A DNA stretch of 64,000 nt from Dysosmobacter welbionis (GTDB taxonomy: Bacteria; Bacillota; Clostridia; Oscillospirales; Oscillospiraceae), in NCBI RefSeq assembly GCF_005121165.3, contig NZ_CP034413.3, forward strand, positions 3,496,001-3,560,000. The letters are read 5' to 3'. The position numbers and the translations under genes are program-made. Each line of letters opens with the position of its first letter. Within the stretch, counting starts at the first letter, position 1. Shown in pieces: positions 17,448 to 26,480 of this stretch. The notes beneath the pieces were generated by a model, which saw only the letters and a list, made by a program, of their open reading frames with translations, did not search any database and was not told where the DNA came from.

Positions 17448-18665
17448 ATGGAACCACATATCTATGGTGTCACAGAGGTGAATCAGCTGGTGAAGGGCCT
17501 GCTGGACAGTGCCCCGGCTTTACAGGGCGTCGCCGTCCGGGGAGAGTTGTCCAACTACAAGATCTACCCCTCCGGCCACCACTATTTCACCCTGAAAGAT
17601 CAGGAGGGGGCCCTCCGGTGCGTCATGTTCCGGGGACAGGCCTCCCGCCTCCGGTTCCGGCCGGAGAACGGCATGAAGGCCGTGGCCTCCGGCCGCATCA
17701 CCGTGTTCCCCCGGGACGGGGCCTATCAGCTCTACTGCGACTCCCTGATCCCGGAGGGGGTGGGGGACCTGGCGGTGGCCTTCCAGCAGTTAAAAGAAAA
17801 GCTGTGGAAGGAGGGCCTCTTTGACCCTGCCCACAAAAAGCCCCTGCCGCCCTATCCGGAGAAAATCGCCATCGTCACCTCCGGCGCCGGGGCGGCGGTC
17901 CACGACATGATCCGCATCCTCCGCCGCCGGTATCCCATCGCCAGGGTGATCCTGCTGCCGGTGCGGGTCCAGGGGGCCGAGGCCCCGCCGGAGATCGTGG
18001 GGGCCATCCGGTACGCGGACAGGTGGAAGATCGGGGACGTCATCATCACCGGCCGGGGCGGCGGGTCCATGGAGGACCTGTGGGCCTTCAACGACGAGCG
18101 GGTGGCCCGGGCCATCTACGACTGTGAGACGCCCATCATCTCCGCCGTGGGCCACGAGCCGGACGTGACCATCGCCGACTTTGTGGCGGATGCGCGGGCG
18201 TCCACCCCCTCCAACGCGGCGGAGATCGCCGTGCCGGACCAGGTGGAGCTGCTGCGGTGGCTCCGGGGCGCAGGGGAGCGGATGGCGAGAAGCGAGACGG
18301 CGCGGCTGGAGACCGCCCGGCAGCGGCTCACCGCCCTGGCGGCCAAGCGGGTGATGACGGACGGAATGGCCTACGTCCAGGACAAGCGGCTGGACCTGGA
18401 CCACTTACAGCAGCGGCTGGGGGACGTGACCGGCGCGGTGCTGGGGCGGCACCGGCAGAAATTCGCGGCCCTGGCGGCGTCGCTGGACGCCATGAGCCCA
18501 CTGGCGGTGCTGGGCCGGGGCTACGCCGTGGCCCGGGATGAGCAAGGGAAGATCTTGAAAAGCTGGCGGGAGACGGCGCCGGGCAGCCGGGTGTCCGTCA
18601 CGTTGGGAGAGGGCGGCTTCACCGCCGTGGTGGACAAGCCCTATACGAAGGAGGAACAGCCATGA
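17448..18665 (+). CDS. xseA: Exodeoxyribonuclease VII large subunit
   Basis: 405 residues. The N-terminal OB fold (VRGELSNYKIYPSGHHYFTL, ASGRITVFPRDGAYQLYC) is followed by the nuclease core (KIAIVTSGAGAAVHDMI, DVIITGRGGGSMEDLWAFND, SAVGHEPDVTIADFVADARASTPS) and a long helical C-terminus ending VLGRGYAVARDEQGK. With XseB it degrades single-stranded DNA. It overlaps xseB by 4 bp. Confidence 0.96.
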   Translation: MEPHIYGVTEVNQLVKGLLDSAPALQGVAVRGELSNYKIYPSGHHYFTLKDQEGALRCVMFRGQASRLRFRPENGMKAVASGRITVFPRDGAYQLYCDSLIPEGVGDLAVAFQQLKEKLWKEGLFDPAHKKPLPPYPEKIAIVTSGAGAAVHDMIRILRRRYPIARVILLPVRVQGAEAPPEIVGAIRYADRWKIGDVIITGRGGGSMEDLWAFNDERVARAIYDCETPIISAVGHEPDVTIADFVADARASTPSNAAEIAVPDQVELLRWLRGAGERMARSETARLETARQRLTALAAKRVMTDGMAYVQDKRLDLDHLQQRLGDVTGAVLGRHRQKFAALAASLDAMSPLAVLGRGYAVARDEQGKILKSWRETAPGSRVSVTLGEGGFTAVVDKPYTKEEQP

Positions 18666-18901
18666 GCGCGAAGAAACAGACGTTCGAGCAGGAGATCGCC
18701 CGGCTGGAGGAGATCGTGGCGGCACTGGAGAAGGGGGATGCCCCCCTGGCGGACTCTCTGGCGTTGTTTGAGGAGGGGACGAAGCTGATCGCCGCCTGCT
18801 CCCAGGAGCTGGACGCGGCGGAGCAGAAGGTGGTCAAGCTGATGAAGGGCCCCGACGGCGCGCCGGTGGAGCTGCCCTTCGGAGAGGAGGAGCAGGGATG
18901 A
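18662..18901 (+). CDS. xseB: Exodeoxyribonuclease VII small subunit
   Basis: 79 residues, a helical hairpin with the family core FEQEIARLEEIVAALEKGDAPLADSL and LFEEGTKLIAACSQELDAAE. ATGA overlaps at both ends join it to xseA and ispA. Confidence 0.95.
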   Translation: MSAKKQTFEQEIARLEEIVAALEKGDAPLADSLALFEEGTKLIAACSQELDAAEQKVVKLMKGPDGAPVELPFGEEEQG

Positions 18902-19779
18902 GCGAACAGGTGTTTCAGACCCGGTATGAGACCTACCGCACGGCGGTGGAGTCGTATCTGGAGACCCTCTTTGCCGGGAGTCCGGACTGGCGGGACCTGT
19001 ATGAGTCCATGCGATACAGCCTGCTGGCGGGGGGCAAGCGCATCCGGCCGGTGCTGACCCTGGAGTTTGCCCGGCTGGCGGGCCTTGCGGACTGGAAGAC
19101 GGCCCTGCCCATGGCCTGCGCCCTGGAGCTGGTCCACACCTACTCCCTGATCCACGATGACCTGCCCTGCATGGACAACGACGACCTGCGCCGGGGCAAG
19201 CCCACCAACCACAAGGTCTACGGCGAGACGCTGGCCGTGCTGGCGGGGGACGCCCTCCAGCCGGAGGCCTACCGCCTGATCCTGACGGCGCCGGGGCTGG
19301 ACGAGAGCCGCCGGGCCGCCTGCGGCCGCATCCTGGCGGAGGTCTCCGGCGCGGACGGCATGGTGGCGGGCCAGGTGCTGGACACCCTCCACGCCCCGAA
19401 GACCGAGGCGGAGGTGACGGAGGTCCACCGGCTCAAGACCGGGGCCATGATCGCCGGGGCCTGCCGCCTGGGCGTGGCCGCGGCGGGCGGAAGCGGCGGG
19501 CTGATGGCCGCCGCCGAAACGTACGCCCAGGAGCTGGGGCTGGCCTTCCAGATCCGGGACGACATGCTGGACGTGTGCGGCGACGCGGCGGAGTTCGGCA
19601 AGCCCATCGGCTCCGACAAAGAGGAGGGGAAGGTCACCTTCATGGACCTGCTGGGGCTGGAGGGCTGCGGCCGGGCGGTCCGCGCCCATACGGAGGCGGC
19701 CAAGGCCGCGGTGGCGGACTGGGACACGGACGGCATCCTGGCCGCCCTGGCGGACTCCCTGGCGGAGCGGAACAAGTGA
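18898..19779 (+). CDS. ispA: Geranylgeranyl/farnesyl diphosphate synthase
   Basis: 293 residues. A trans-prenyltransferase that condenses isopentenyl diphosphate with allylic diphosphates. The first aspartate-rich motif is DDLPCMDND (residue about 85), the second DDMLDVCGD (about 222); also present are LAGGKRIRPVLTL and LKTGAMIAGACRLG. In the xseA-xseB-ispA order it supplies prenyl chains, and the downstream dxs supplies their precursors. A strong terminator follows. Confidence 0.94.
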   Translation: MSEQVFQTRYETYRTAVESYLETLFAGSPDWRDLYESMRYSLLAGGKRIRPVLTLEFARLAGLADWKTALPMACALELVHTYSLIHDDLPCMDNDDLRRGKPTNHKVYGETLAVLAGDALQPEAYRLILTAPGLDESRRAACGRILAEVSGADGMVAGQVLDTLHAPKTEAEVTEVHRLKTGAMIAGACRLGVAAAGGSGGLMAAAETYAQELGLAFQIRDDMLDVCGDAAEFGKPIGSDKEEGKVTFMDLLGLEGCGRAVRAHTEAAKAAVADWDTDGILAALADSLAERNK

Positions 19780-19784
19780 AGAGC

Positions 19785-19810
19785 GGGGCCGCCGGACGGC
19801 GGCCCCTTTT
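19785..19810 (+). terminator. Rho-independent terminator after ispA
   Basis: Perfect 9-bp stem GGGGCCGCC / GGCGGCCCC with loop GGAC and a TTTT tail, 6 bp after the ispA stop. It separates ispA from the RNA region, which has its own promoter. Confidence 0.88.
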
Positions 19811-19892
19811 CTGTCCGGCGCCGGGGACTGTCCGCATCGGGAGGACAGCCCGGCCGGTCACAAAAAATTTACGGACGCATATACGGAATATG

Positions 19893-19921
19893 TTGTATAT
19901 TTATTAGATTTGTGATATACT
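19893..19921 (+). promoter_or_regulatory. Sigma-A promoter of the OLE RNA region
   Basis: TTGTAT (19893-19898), exactly 17 bp, TATACT (19916-19921), in a locally AT-rich stretch. The expected start at about 19928 coincides with the first base of the closing helix of the RNA described next. Confidence 0.82.
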
Positions 19922-19926
19922 GTATG

Positions 19927-20590
19927 GCGCTAAGCGGCGGCGCAGTATTCTAGTCAGATCATCCGTCTCCGAAGGAGGGGCTAAAAATCCTCTGAAGGGC
20001 ACACCGATGAAACCTCTGGTGCCTGCTTGATACGCCCAGTTTCGGGTGGGTGCTGGGGGGAAGCCTGGCTTTGCCTGCGCTTGCGGACTCAGGGCGCTTT
20101 CCAATGGCATGGTGATGACGACCCTGTTTCCGTGGAGACCTGTTCTTGTGCGCGGACGTACTCCCAGTGTGGTATTCCGGGCCGCGTACGAAGCAGCTGA
20201 TGAACCTGCAGCGCGGTGCATCGGCCCTGCGGGGCCGTAACGCTGTGTGCAGACGTAGCCTGCCTTGCGTGAGGCGGGTGGATGGGGGAACAACAGGCGG
20301 GGCCCTCTGGCCAGAGGGCCCGTTTGATCGCCCCCTGAAACCCGGTTTGCAAAAGAGGCTAAAGGGACGGATCGACTGGGGTGGAAATCACCTAGGCTGT
20401 CCTGACCGGGCTGAAAAGGGATTGCAGTGCGGACTAAGTGGCGATCGGGTGGCATGGCTGGCGACACTGTGCCGCGGCACCGAAGGGGGAACCGCCTCCA
20501 TCGGCAACGAGAGGTGTGCCGCGGGGAAATCCAACCCGTACCTAAGCCGTAAGATTTACCTTTTCCGCCGCCGCCGACTTAGCCAACTGG
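19927..20590 (+). ncRNA. ole: Probable OLE RNA (ornate, large, extremophilic)
   Basis: About 660 bases without a convincing gene, between ispA and the oapA-dxs-tlyA genes. This is the place where OLE RNA lies in Bacillus halodurans and relatives, and the size matches (about 600 nt). The two ends pair: GCTAAGCGGCGGCG (19929-19942) with CGCCGCCGACTTAGC (20569-20583, one bulged A), closing the whole region as a terminal helix. Inside are further strong stems, such as GGGCCCTCTGGCCAGAGGGCCC near 20300. OLE RNA binds the membrane protein OapA and forms a large RNA-protein complex linked to growth under cold, alcohol and Mg2+ stress. The identification rests on position, length, partner gene and structure; no covariance search was possible. 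Confidence 0.87.
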
Positions 20591-20618
20591 AATTCATTCC
20601 CAAGTGGAGGGACTTTTT

Positions 20619-21182
20619 TTGAGCGATACCCCAAAGCGAAAGCGCGGACGGGAGCGGGAGAGGCCGGGCCCCTACCGGTGGGCCGTGCAGGTCTTTTTTC
20701 TTGCCATCGTCCTGTCTGCGGCATTGAGCCTTGCGTCGGAAACCAGTCTCAGCGGCGCGGGCGCGGCGGCTGCCGCGCTGGTGCTGGCGGTGTTTATCGG
20801 CCTGGGCATCCTGTTCGACATCATCGGCGTGGCGGTCACGGCGGCGGACCCCAGGCCCTTTCACTCCATGGCCGCCCACAAGGAGCCCGGCGCCAAGGAG
20901 GCGCTGGTCCTGCTGCGGAACGCCGGGCGGGTGTCCAGCGTCTGCAACGACGTGGTGGGGGACATCTGCGGCATCGTCAGCGGGACCACCACTGCCGTGA
21001 TCGTGGTGCGGCTCCAGACGGCCTTTGCCCTGCCGGAGAGCGTGCTGCTGAGCGTGGCGGTGACGGCCCTGGTGTCCGGCCTCACCATCGGCGGCAAGGC
21101 CCTGGGCAAGACAGTGGCCCTGAACAAAAGCACCAGCGTGGTCTACTGGGTGGGAAGGTTTCTGCACCTGTTCCACCGCTGA
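20619..21182 (+). CDS. oapA: OLE-associated membrane protein OapA (DUF21/CNNM-like)
   Basis: 187 residues from a TTG start with GTGGAGGGA about 8 bp upstream; a GTG at 20604 lies before that site and is less likely. A very basic N-terminus (TPKRKRGRERERPGPYRW), suited to RNA binding, precedes membrane segments VFFLAIVLSAALSLASE, AAALVLAVFIGLGILFDIIGVAV, a middle region with SSVCNDVVGDICGIVSGTTTAVIVV and a last hydrophobic stretch SVLLSVAVTALVSGLTIGG. The conserved AADPRPFHSMAAHKEPGAKEAL and this plan fit OapA, whose DUF21 domain relates it to Mg2+/Co2+ transporters of the CorB/CNNM kind. It directly follows the OLE RNA and precedes dxs. Confidence 0.87.
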   Translation: MSDTPKRKRGRERERPGPYRWAVQVFFLAIVLSAALSLASETSLSGAGAAAAALVLAVFIGLGILFDIIGVAVTAADPRPFHSMAAHKEPGAKEALVLLRNAGRVSSVCNDVVGDICGIVSGTTTAVIVVRLQTAFALPESVLLSVAVTALVSGLTIGGKALGKTVALNKSTSVVYWVGRFLHLFHR

Positions 21183-21198
21183 GAGGAGGCTGGGTCAT

Positions 21199-23049
21199 TT
21201 GATCTTAGAGAATATCCATACCCCGGCGGACGTGAAGGCCCTGGACCGGGAACAGCTGGAGCCCCTGTGCCGGGAGCTGCGGCAGTTCCTGGTGGAGCAT
21301 GTGTCCAAAACCGGCGGCCATCTGGCCTCCAACCTGGGAGCGGTGGAGCTGACGGTGGCCATCCACCGGGTCTTCGACACATCGAAGGACCGGCTGGTGT
21401 TCGACGTGGGGCACCAGTGCTACGTCCACAAGGCCCTCACCGGCCGGCAGGCGCTGTTTGACACCCTGCGGCAGTTCGGCGGCCTCTCCGGCTTCCCCAA
21501 GCCCCGAGAGAGCGAACACGACGCCTTCATCGCCGGACATGCCTCCAACTCCGTCTCCGTGGCCCTTGGGATGGCAAGAGCAAGAACTTTACAGCACTTG
21601 GATTACAGTGTTCTGGCGCTGATCGGGGACGGCGCCCTGACCGGGGGACTGGCCTATGAGGGCCTCAACAACGCCGGTGCCTCCGGCGAGCCCCTGATCG
21701 TCCTTCTCAACGACAACGGCATGTCCATCAACCCCAACGTGGGGGCGGTGGACAGCCATCTGAGCCAGATCCGCTCCAAGCCCGCCTACTACCATTTCAA
21801 GAAGTGGTACCGGGGCCTGTTCGGACAGCACCCCATGGAGAACCCGCTGTACCGGTTCAACCACAAGGTCAAGACGTCCCTGAAAAAGGCCCTGTGGCCC
21901 GGCAGCACCCTGTTTGAGGACATGGGCTTCACCTACCTGGGGCCCATCGACGGCCACGACCTGGACCGGCTGGTCCACGTGCTGGCCTGGGCCCGGGAGC
22001 TCCAGTGCCCGGTGGTGGTCCACGTGAAGACCGTGAAGGGCAGGGGCTACTCCTTCGCGGAGCAGAACCCGGACAAGTTCCACGGCGTGGGGCCATTCGA
22101 TCCGGAGACGGGCCTTGTGAAGAAGAGCGGGGGAGACGACTTCTCTGCCGTGTTCGGCAGGACGCTGGCCGCCTGCGCCGCGGAGGACGGGCGCGTCTGC
22201 GCCATCACCGCCGCCATGGCGGACGGCACCGGCCTGGCCCCCTTTGCCAAAGAGTTCCCGGACCGGTTCTTCGATGTGGCCATCGCTGAGGGGCATGGCG
22301 TCGCCATGGCCGCGGGCCTGGCCAAGCAGGGGATGCTCCCGGTGTTTGCCGTGTACTCCTCGTTCCTCCAGCGGGGCTACGACATGCTGATCCATGACGT
22401 GGCCCTCCAGCGGCTCCATGTGGTGCTGGGGGTGGACCGGGCGGGTCTGGTGGGGGCCGACGGCGAGACTCACCACGGCTGCTTCGACGCGCTGTTCCTG
22501 TCGGAGATCCCCGGGTTTACGGTGCTGTGCCCCGCCAGCTTTGCGGAACTGCGGCGGATGCTGCGGCAGGCATTGTTTGAGATCGACGGGCCTGTGGCGG
22601 TCCGGTATCCCCGGGGCGGCGAGGGCGATTACCGGGAGGACCGGTCCGGTGCGCCGGTGGTCCGGCTCCGGGAGGGGGAGGACGTCACGCTCCTCACCTA
22701 CGGCGTGCTGGTGAATCAGGCCCTGGCGGCGGCGGACCTGCTGGAACGGCAGGGCGTCAGGACCGAGGTGCTGAAGCTGAATCAGATCTCCCCCCTGGAG
22801 TATGAGACGCTGGCGCCCTGGCTGGCGGGGAAGAAGCTGCTGGCAGTGGCGGAGGATGCCTTCGGCGCCGGGTGCGTGGGCCAGCGGACGGCGGCCATCC
22901 TGGCCCAGCACGGCCAGGCGCCGGAGAAGCTGGTGCTCATCAACCTGGGCAAGACCTTCCTGCCGGAGGGGGCCGTGCCCCAGCTGGAGCATCAGGCAGG
23001 CATCGACGCCGCGGGCATCGCCCGGGCGGTACAGGAGGCGCGTACATGA
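21199..23049 (+). CDS. dxs: 1-deoxy-D-xylulose-5-phosphate synthase
   Basis: 616 residues, TTG start. A thiamine-diphosphate enzyme that joins pyruvate and glyceraldehyde-3-phosphate in the first step of the methylerythritol phosphate isoprenoid pathway. Motifs: KTGGHLASNLGAVELTVAIH, VGHQCYVHKALTGR, GHASNSVSVALGMA, the cofactor motif GDGALTGGLAYEGLNNAG, VVHVKTVKGRGYSFAEQNP and GVDRAGLVGADGETHHG. It overlaps tlyA by 4 bp. Confidence 0.96.
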   Translation: MILENIHTPADVKALDREQLEPLCRELRQFLVEHVSKTGGHLASNLGAVELTVAIHRVFDTSKDRLVFDVGHQCYVHKALTGRQALFDTLRQFGGLSGFPKPRESEHDAFIAGHASNSVSVALGMARARTLQHLDYSVLALIGDGALTGGLAYEGLNNAGASGEPLIVLLNDNGMSINPNVGAVDSHLSQIRSKPAYYHFKKWYRGLFGQHPMENPLYRFNHKVKTSLKKALWPGSTLFEDMGFTYLGPIDGHDLDRLVHVLAWARELQCPVVVHVKTVKGRGYSFAEQNPDKFHGVGPFDPETGLVKKSGGDDFSAVFGRTLAACAAEDGRVCAITAAMADGTGLAPFAKEFPDRFFDVAIAEGHGVAMAAGLAKQGMLPVFAVYSSFLQRGYDMLIHDVALQRLHVVLGVDRAGLVGADGETHHGCFDALFLSEIPGFTVLCPASFAELRRMLRQALFEIDGPVAVRYPRGGEGDYREDRSGAPVVRLREGEDVTLLTYGVLVNQALAAADLLERQGVRTEVLKLNQISPLEYETLAPWLAGKKLLAVAEDAFGAGCVGQRTAAILAQHGQAPEKLVLINLGKTFLPEGAVPQLEHQAGIDAAGIARAVQEART

Positions 23050-23870
23050 GTGAAAAAAAACGGCTGGACGTCCTGCTGACGGAGCGGGGCCTTCAGGAGA
23101 GCCGCCAGCGGGCCCAGGCGGTCATCATGAGCGGCGAGGTCTTTGTGAACGGCCAGCGGGTGGACAAGCCCGGCACCGCCGTGGCGGAGGACGCCCAGAT
23201 CGAGGTCCGGGGCGGCACGCTGGCATACGTCAGCCGGGGCGGGCTGAAGCTGGAGAAGGCCATGGCCGCCTTCCCCATCGACCTGAACGGCGCCGTCTGC
23301 GCCGACATCGGCGCCTCCACCGGCGGCTTCACCGACTGTATGCTGCAAAACGGCGCGGAGAAGGTCTACGCCGTGGACGTGGGCTACGGCCAGCTGGCCT
23401 GGAAGCTCCGCAGCGACCCCAGGGTGGTGTGCCTGGAGCGGACCAACGCCCGGTATCTCACCCACGAGCAGGTGCCGGACGAGCTGGACTTCGCCTCCGT
23501 GGACGTGAGCTTCATCTCCCTGAAGCTGATCCTGCCGCCCCTGAACGGCCTGCTGAAGGACGGCGGCCACGCCGCCTGCCTGGTGAAGCCCCAGTTCGAG
23601 GCCGGGCGCGAGAAGGTGGGGAAGAAGGGCGTGGTCCGGGACCCGGCGGTCCACCTGGAGGTGCTGGAGCACTTTCTGGACCACGCCGGGGACGCGGGCT
23701 TCACAGTGCTGGGACTGACCTATTCCCCCATCCGGGGCCCGGAGGGGAACATCGAGTACCTGGGATATCTGGAAAAGGGTCCCCGGCAGGAGCGTACATT
23801 TGATTTGAAGGCCCTGGTGGACGAGTCTCACCAGACCCTGAAGGAGCACGGAGAGGGAGGCAACCCATGA
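23046..23870 (+). CDS. tlyA: TlyA-family rRNA methyltransferase / hemolysin A
   Basis: 274 residues. An N-terminal S4 RNA-binding domain (RLDVLLTERGLQESRQRAQ, VFVNGQRVDKPG) is fused to an FtsJ-like methyltransferase domain (ADIGASTGGFTDCMLQNGA, VYAVDVGYGQLAWKLR, VDVSFISLKLILPPL). Members (YqxC type) 2'-O-methylate rRNA. It overlaps dxs and nadK by 4 bp each. Confidence 0.93.
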   Translation: MSEKKRLDVLLTERGLQESRQRAQAVIMSGEVFVNGQRVDKPGTAVAEDAQIEVRGGTLAYVSRGGLKLEKAMAAFPIDLNGAVCADIGASTGGFTDCMLQNGAEKVYAVDVGYGQLAWKLRSDPRVVCLERTNARYLTHEQVPDELDFASVDVSFISLKLILPPLNGLLKDGGHAACLVKPQFEAGREKVGKKGVVRDPAVHLEVLEHFLDHAGDAGFTVLGLTYSPIRGPEGNIEYLGYLEKGPRQERTFDLKALVDESHQTLKEHGEGGNP

Positions 23871-24745
23871 AAAAGATCATCCTCTGCCCCAACCCCAACC
23901 GGGACCGGGGCATGGAGACCACCCGCAGGGCAGACGCCATTCTGCGGCAGATGGGCTTCCAGACGGTGGTGTGTCCCCCCTTCAAGGACCAGAAGGACGG
24001 GGCCTATGGGGACTACAAGACCCGGCCCCTGACGGCGGAGCTGAAAAGCGCCGACCTGCTGATTACCTTCGGCGGGGACGGCACCATCCTGCATCTCGCC
24101 AAGCTGGTGGCCCTGAACAAGATTCCGGTGCTGGGCATCAACATGGGGGGCCTGGGCTTCATCGCGGAGCTGGAGGCCGGGGAGCTGGAGGCCCTGCGGA
24201 AGCTGAAGGACTGGGACTTCCAGACGGAACAGCGGATGATGCTGGACGTGACCGTCCAGCGGGAGGGCCGCCAGATCTACACGAATCTGGGCCTGAACGA
24301 CGCGGTGATCCGGGAGGGTCCCATCTCCCATGTGATCCATCTGAAGATCTCCTCCGACGGGCGGCACCTGGCGGATATCGCCGGAGACGGCGTCATCGTG
24401 GCCACGCCCACCGGGTCCACGGCCTACTCCCTGTCCGCCGGGGGGCCGGTGGTGGAGCCGGTGGCCCAGACCATGGTGGTCTGTCCCATCTGCACCCACA
24501 ACATGCGCTTTTCGTCCTATGTCCTCTCGCCGGAGCACACGCTGACCATCGAGCTGGAGCGCAACGGCCGCAAGCCGGTGTATCTGTTCGTGGACGAGAG
24601 CCGGGCCTTCTCCCTGAAGGCCGACGACAAGATCCAGGTCCGCCGGTCCAAGCACACCGTGCGGCTGGTGCGGCTGTCGGAGCGGAGCTTCTGTGAGATC
24701 TTTGCACAAAAAATGCTGCCAGGAGGATTTGAAGATGAAAAATGA
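23867..24745 (+). CDS. nadK: NAD kinase
   Basis: 292 residues. It phosphorylates NAD to NADP. Visible family motifs: the catalytic ITFGGDGTILHLAKL (residues about 67-80), GINMGGLGFIAEL and ATPTGSTAYSLSAGGPVV (about 183). The last residues overlap the argR start by 11 bp, so the genes are coupled. The dxs-tlyA-nadK-argR order is common in Clostridia. Confidence 0.95.
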   Translation: MKKIILCPNPNRDRGMETTRRADAILRQMGFQTVVCPPFKDQKDGAYGDYKTRPLTAELKSADLLITFGGDGTILHLAKLVALNKIPVLGINMGGLGFIAELEAGELEALRKLKDWDFQTEQRMMLDVTVQREGRQIYTNLGLNDAVIREGPISHVIHLKISSDGRHLADIAGDGVIVATPTGSTAYSLSAGGPVVEPVAQTMVVCPICTHNMRFSSYVLSPEHTLTIELERNGRKPVYLFVDESRAFSLKADDKIQVRRSKHTVRLVRLSERSFCEIFAQKMLPGGFEDEK

Positions 24746-25184
24746 CCGGCAGAGCATGATCCTGGAGATCATCAGCCAGGAGAATATCGAGACCCAGGAG
24801 CAGCTGCTCGTCCGTCTCCAGGAGCGGGGGATCACCAGCACCCAGGCCACCATCTCCCGGGACATCAAGCAGATGCACCTCATCAAGGAGCCGGTGGGCC
24901 ATGGAGTGTACAAGTACGCCGTGTCCGGCAACCGGACCCGGCTGAACTTCGCGGAGAAGCTGCGGACCATCTTCCGGGAGAGCATCACCAGCATCGACAG
25001 CGCACAGAACATCGTGGTCATCAAGACCATGCCGGGCCTGGCCAGCGCCGCCTGCGCCGCGCTGGACGACATGGGCGTCGCCTACATGGTGGGGTCCCTG
25101 GCGGGAGACGACACGGCCTTTCTGGTGATGCGGGACACGGAGTCCGCGGCCAGCTTCTGCGAGGAGATCAAGGAGATGCTGTGA
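24735..25184 (+). CDS. argR: Arginine repressor ArgR/AhrC
   Basis: 149 residues. N-terminal winged helix (RQSMILEIISQENIETQEQL, TSTQATISRDIKQMHLIK) and the C-terminal arginine-binding oligomer domain (NIVVIKTMPGLASAACAALD, GSLAGDDTAFLVMRD). It controls arginine genes in response to arginine. Start at the ATG inside the nadK end. In many Firmicutes recN follows argR; here recN is about 31 kb away on the other strand. Confidence 0.94.
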   Translation: MKNDRQSMILEIISQENIETQEQLLVRLQERGITSTQATISRDIKQMHLIKEPVGHGVYKYAVSGNRTRLNFAEKLRTIFRESITSIDSAQNIVVIKTMPGLASAACAALDDMGVAYMVGSLAGDDTAFLVMRDTESAASFCEEIKEML

Positions 25185-25272
25185 GGCATCCCCGGCGGGA
25201 GCCGGTTCCTCCCGTCCAACGGGATGCGCCCTACAAAATATGGAACAGATTCGATATTAAGGAGATCACTGG

Positions 25273-26406
25273 ATGTTCAAAGTGCTGAAAACCGAGGGCC
25301 GCGCCCGGCGCGGCGAATTCTCCTGCGCCCACGGCGGCGTGGTCCAGACGCCGGTGTTCATGAACGTAGGCACACAGGGGGCCATCAAGGGCGGCGTCTC
25401 CGCCCATGATCTGAAGGAGGTGGGCTGCCAGATCGAGCTCAGCAACACCTACCACCTGCACCTGCGGCCGGGCGACCATATCGTCCGGCAGATGGGGGGG
25501 CTCCACAAGTTCATGGACTGGGACGGCCCCATCCTGACGGACTCCGGCGGGTTCCAGGTGTTCTCCCTGGCCTCTTTGCGGAAGATCCGGGAGGAGGGGG
25601 TCACCTTCGCCTCCCACATCGACGGGCACAGGATCTTCATGGGGCCGGAGGAGTCCATGCAGATCCAGTCCAACCTGGGCAGCGACATCGCCATGGCCTT
25701 TGACGAGTGCGTGGAGAACCCCGCGACCTACGAATACGCCAAGGCCAGCTGTGAGCGCACCGCCCGCTGGCTGGAGCGGTGCAAGGCCGAGCACGACCGC
25801 CTCAACGCCCTGCCGGACACGGTGAACCCGGGGCAGATGCTCTTCGGCATCAACCAGGGCGCCACGTTTGCGGACCTGCGGGTGTGGCACATGGACCAGA
25901 TCGCCAAGATCGACTGCGACGGCTACGCCATCGGGGGGCTCGCGGTGGGGGAGCCCGCGGAGGTGATGTACGAGATCATCGACGCGGTGGAGCCCCACAT
26001 GCCCAAAGACAAGCCCCGGTACCTCATGGGCGTGGGCACTCCCAGCAACATCATCGAGGGCGTGGCCCGGGGCGTGGACTTCTTCGACTGCGTGATGCCC
26101 TCCCGCAACGGCCGCCATGGCAAGCTCTTCACCTGGGAGGGCACGGTGAACATCCTCAACGAGAAGTACGCCACCGACCCCCGGCCCATCAGCGAGAGCT
26201 GCGGCTGCCCCGCCTGCCGCCACTTCTCCCGGGCGTACATCCGGCACCTGTTCAAGGCGGATGAGGTGCTGGCCCTGCGGCTGGCGGTGCTGCACAACCT
26301 GTACTTCTACAATGAGCTGGCCGCCCGCATCCGCCGGGCCCTGGACGAAGGGACGTTCGCGGATTTTCGGGCCCGTTACAGCGGAAATTTGGAAAAACGC
26401 GCATGA
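25273..26406 (+). CDS. tgt: Queuine tRNA-ribosyltransferase
   Basis: 377 residues. Exchanges guanine-34 of GU(N) tRNAs for preQ1. Active-site and substrate motifs: MNVGTQGAIKGG, LSNTYHLHLRPG, ILTDSGGFQVFSLASLRKI, and DCVMPSRNGRHGKLFTWEG; the zinc site is CGCPACRHFSRAYIRHL with HNLYFYN. A queA gene for the next queuosine step lies at 58-59 kb. Confidence 0.96.
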   Translation: MFKVLKTEGRARRGEFSCAHGGVVQTPVFMNVGTQGAIKGGVSAHDLKEVGCQIELSNTYHLHLRPGDHIVRQMGGLHKFMDWDGPILTDSGGFQVFSLASLRKIREEGVTFASHIDGHRIFMGPEESMQIQSNLGSDIAMAFDECVENPATYEYAKASCERTARWLERCKAEHDRLNALPDTVNPGQMLFGINQGATFADLRVWHMDQIAKIDCDGYAIGGLAVGEPAEVMYEIIDAVEPHMPKDKPRYLMGVGTPSNIIEGVARGVDFFDCVMPSRNGRHGKLFTWEGTVNILNEKYATDPRPISESCGCPACRHFSRAYIRHLFKADEVLALRLAVLHNLYFYNELAARIRRALDEGTFADFRARYSGNLEKRA

Positions 26407-26411
26407 CCCCC

Positions 26412-26439
26412 TTGCAAAAGCTGGTATATCTGCTATAAT
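26412..26439 (+). promoter_or_regulatory. Sigma-A promoter for yajC
   Basis: TTGCAA (26412-26417), 16 bp, TATAAT (26434-26439), 6 bp after the tgt stop and about 40 bp before yajC. Confidence 0.75.
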
Positions 26440-26480
26440 ATTGTCATTCTGACTTTGGAACGAAAAGGAGTTTTGTTGTT

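Noticed and set aside
19904-20467. Small frames on both strands within the OLE region
   Set aside because: None has a ribosome binding site or family sequence, and the region folds as RNA with paired ends.
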